15,469 bases of DNA from Gammaproteobacteria bacterium (GTDB lineage Bacteria; Pseudomonadota; Gammaproteobacteria; Steroidobacterales; SZUA-146), in the NCBI GenBank assembly GCA_013002925.1, contig JABDLQ010000157.1, forward strand, positions 1-15,469, written 5' to 3'. This document shows, in pieces, positions 15,444 to 15,469 of this stretch (within the stretch, counting starts at the first letter, position 1; each line of letters opens with the position of its first letter). The translations under genes were made by a program, and so were the position numbers. The notes beneath the pieces are model-generated. The model did no database searches and had not been told where the DNA came from. It worked only from the letters and a program-made list of their open reading frames with translations.

Positions 15444-15469
15444 CCCTTGCGATCATGACTTGAGTGGGT

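Overview
The window looks like a chromosomal stretch of a free-living, probably marine or sediment gammaproteobacterium. The reasons are moderate GC content by eye, a fermentative D-lactate dehydrogenase of the E. coli LdhA type, a two-domain PPK2 (Pap-type) enzyme, and a membrane-anchored TolB-like/TPR protein whose N-terminus is typical of that group. Taxonomy is inferred from gene content only. No rRNA, tRNA, CRISPR array, integrase, transposase or phage gene was seen.

Layout. (1) Positions 1-3529: a stem-loop and a five-copy 8-bp tandem repeat precede a tight three-gene ABC-2 exporter operon (one ATPase, two permeases with large external domains). (2) Positions 3628-4629, minus strand: ldhA, converging on the exporter operon and starting at TTG. 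(3) Positions 4630-7069: a divergent control region with a 7-1-7 bp palindrome, then a small membrane protein that overlaps by ATGA a large TolB-like/TPR protein. The two share a similar N-terminal anchor. (4) Positions 7070-8024: a gene-poor stretch containing a small secreted protein whose start is broken by one missing A, followed by a strong 12-bp stem-loop between convergent genes. (5) Positions 8025-13583: a divergent export locus. On the minus strand is a secreted Spondin_N protein ending in a thrombospondin type 3/dockerin-like calcium module. On the plus strand is a run of DUF1800 protein (with the same module at its N-terminus), DUF1501 protein (Tat signal) and a Spy/CpxP-like lipoprotein. 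(6) Positions 13944-15443: a tandem PPK2 polyphosphate:AMP phosphotransferase.

The most interesting part is region 5. Two divergently transcribed exported proteins carry closely related calcium-binding modules at opposite ends, one on a spondin-like domain and the other on DUF1800. DUF1800 is followed by DUF1501 and a periplasmic chaperone-like lipoprotein. This resembles an uncharacterised cell-envelope or surface system in which the shared module could be a common docking or calcium-stabilised element. That role is an inference. The frameshifted secreted gene, the anchor-duplicate small protein and the PPK2 domain lacking its Walker B aspartate are smaller points worth checking.
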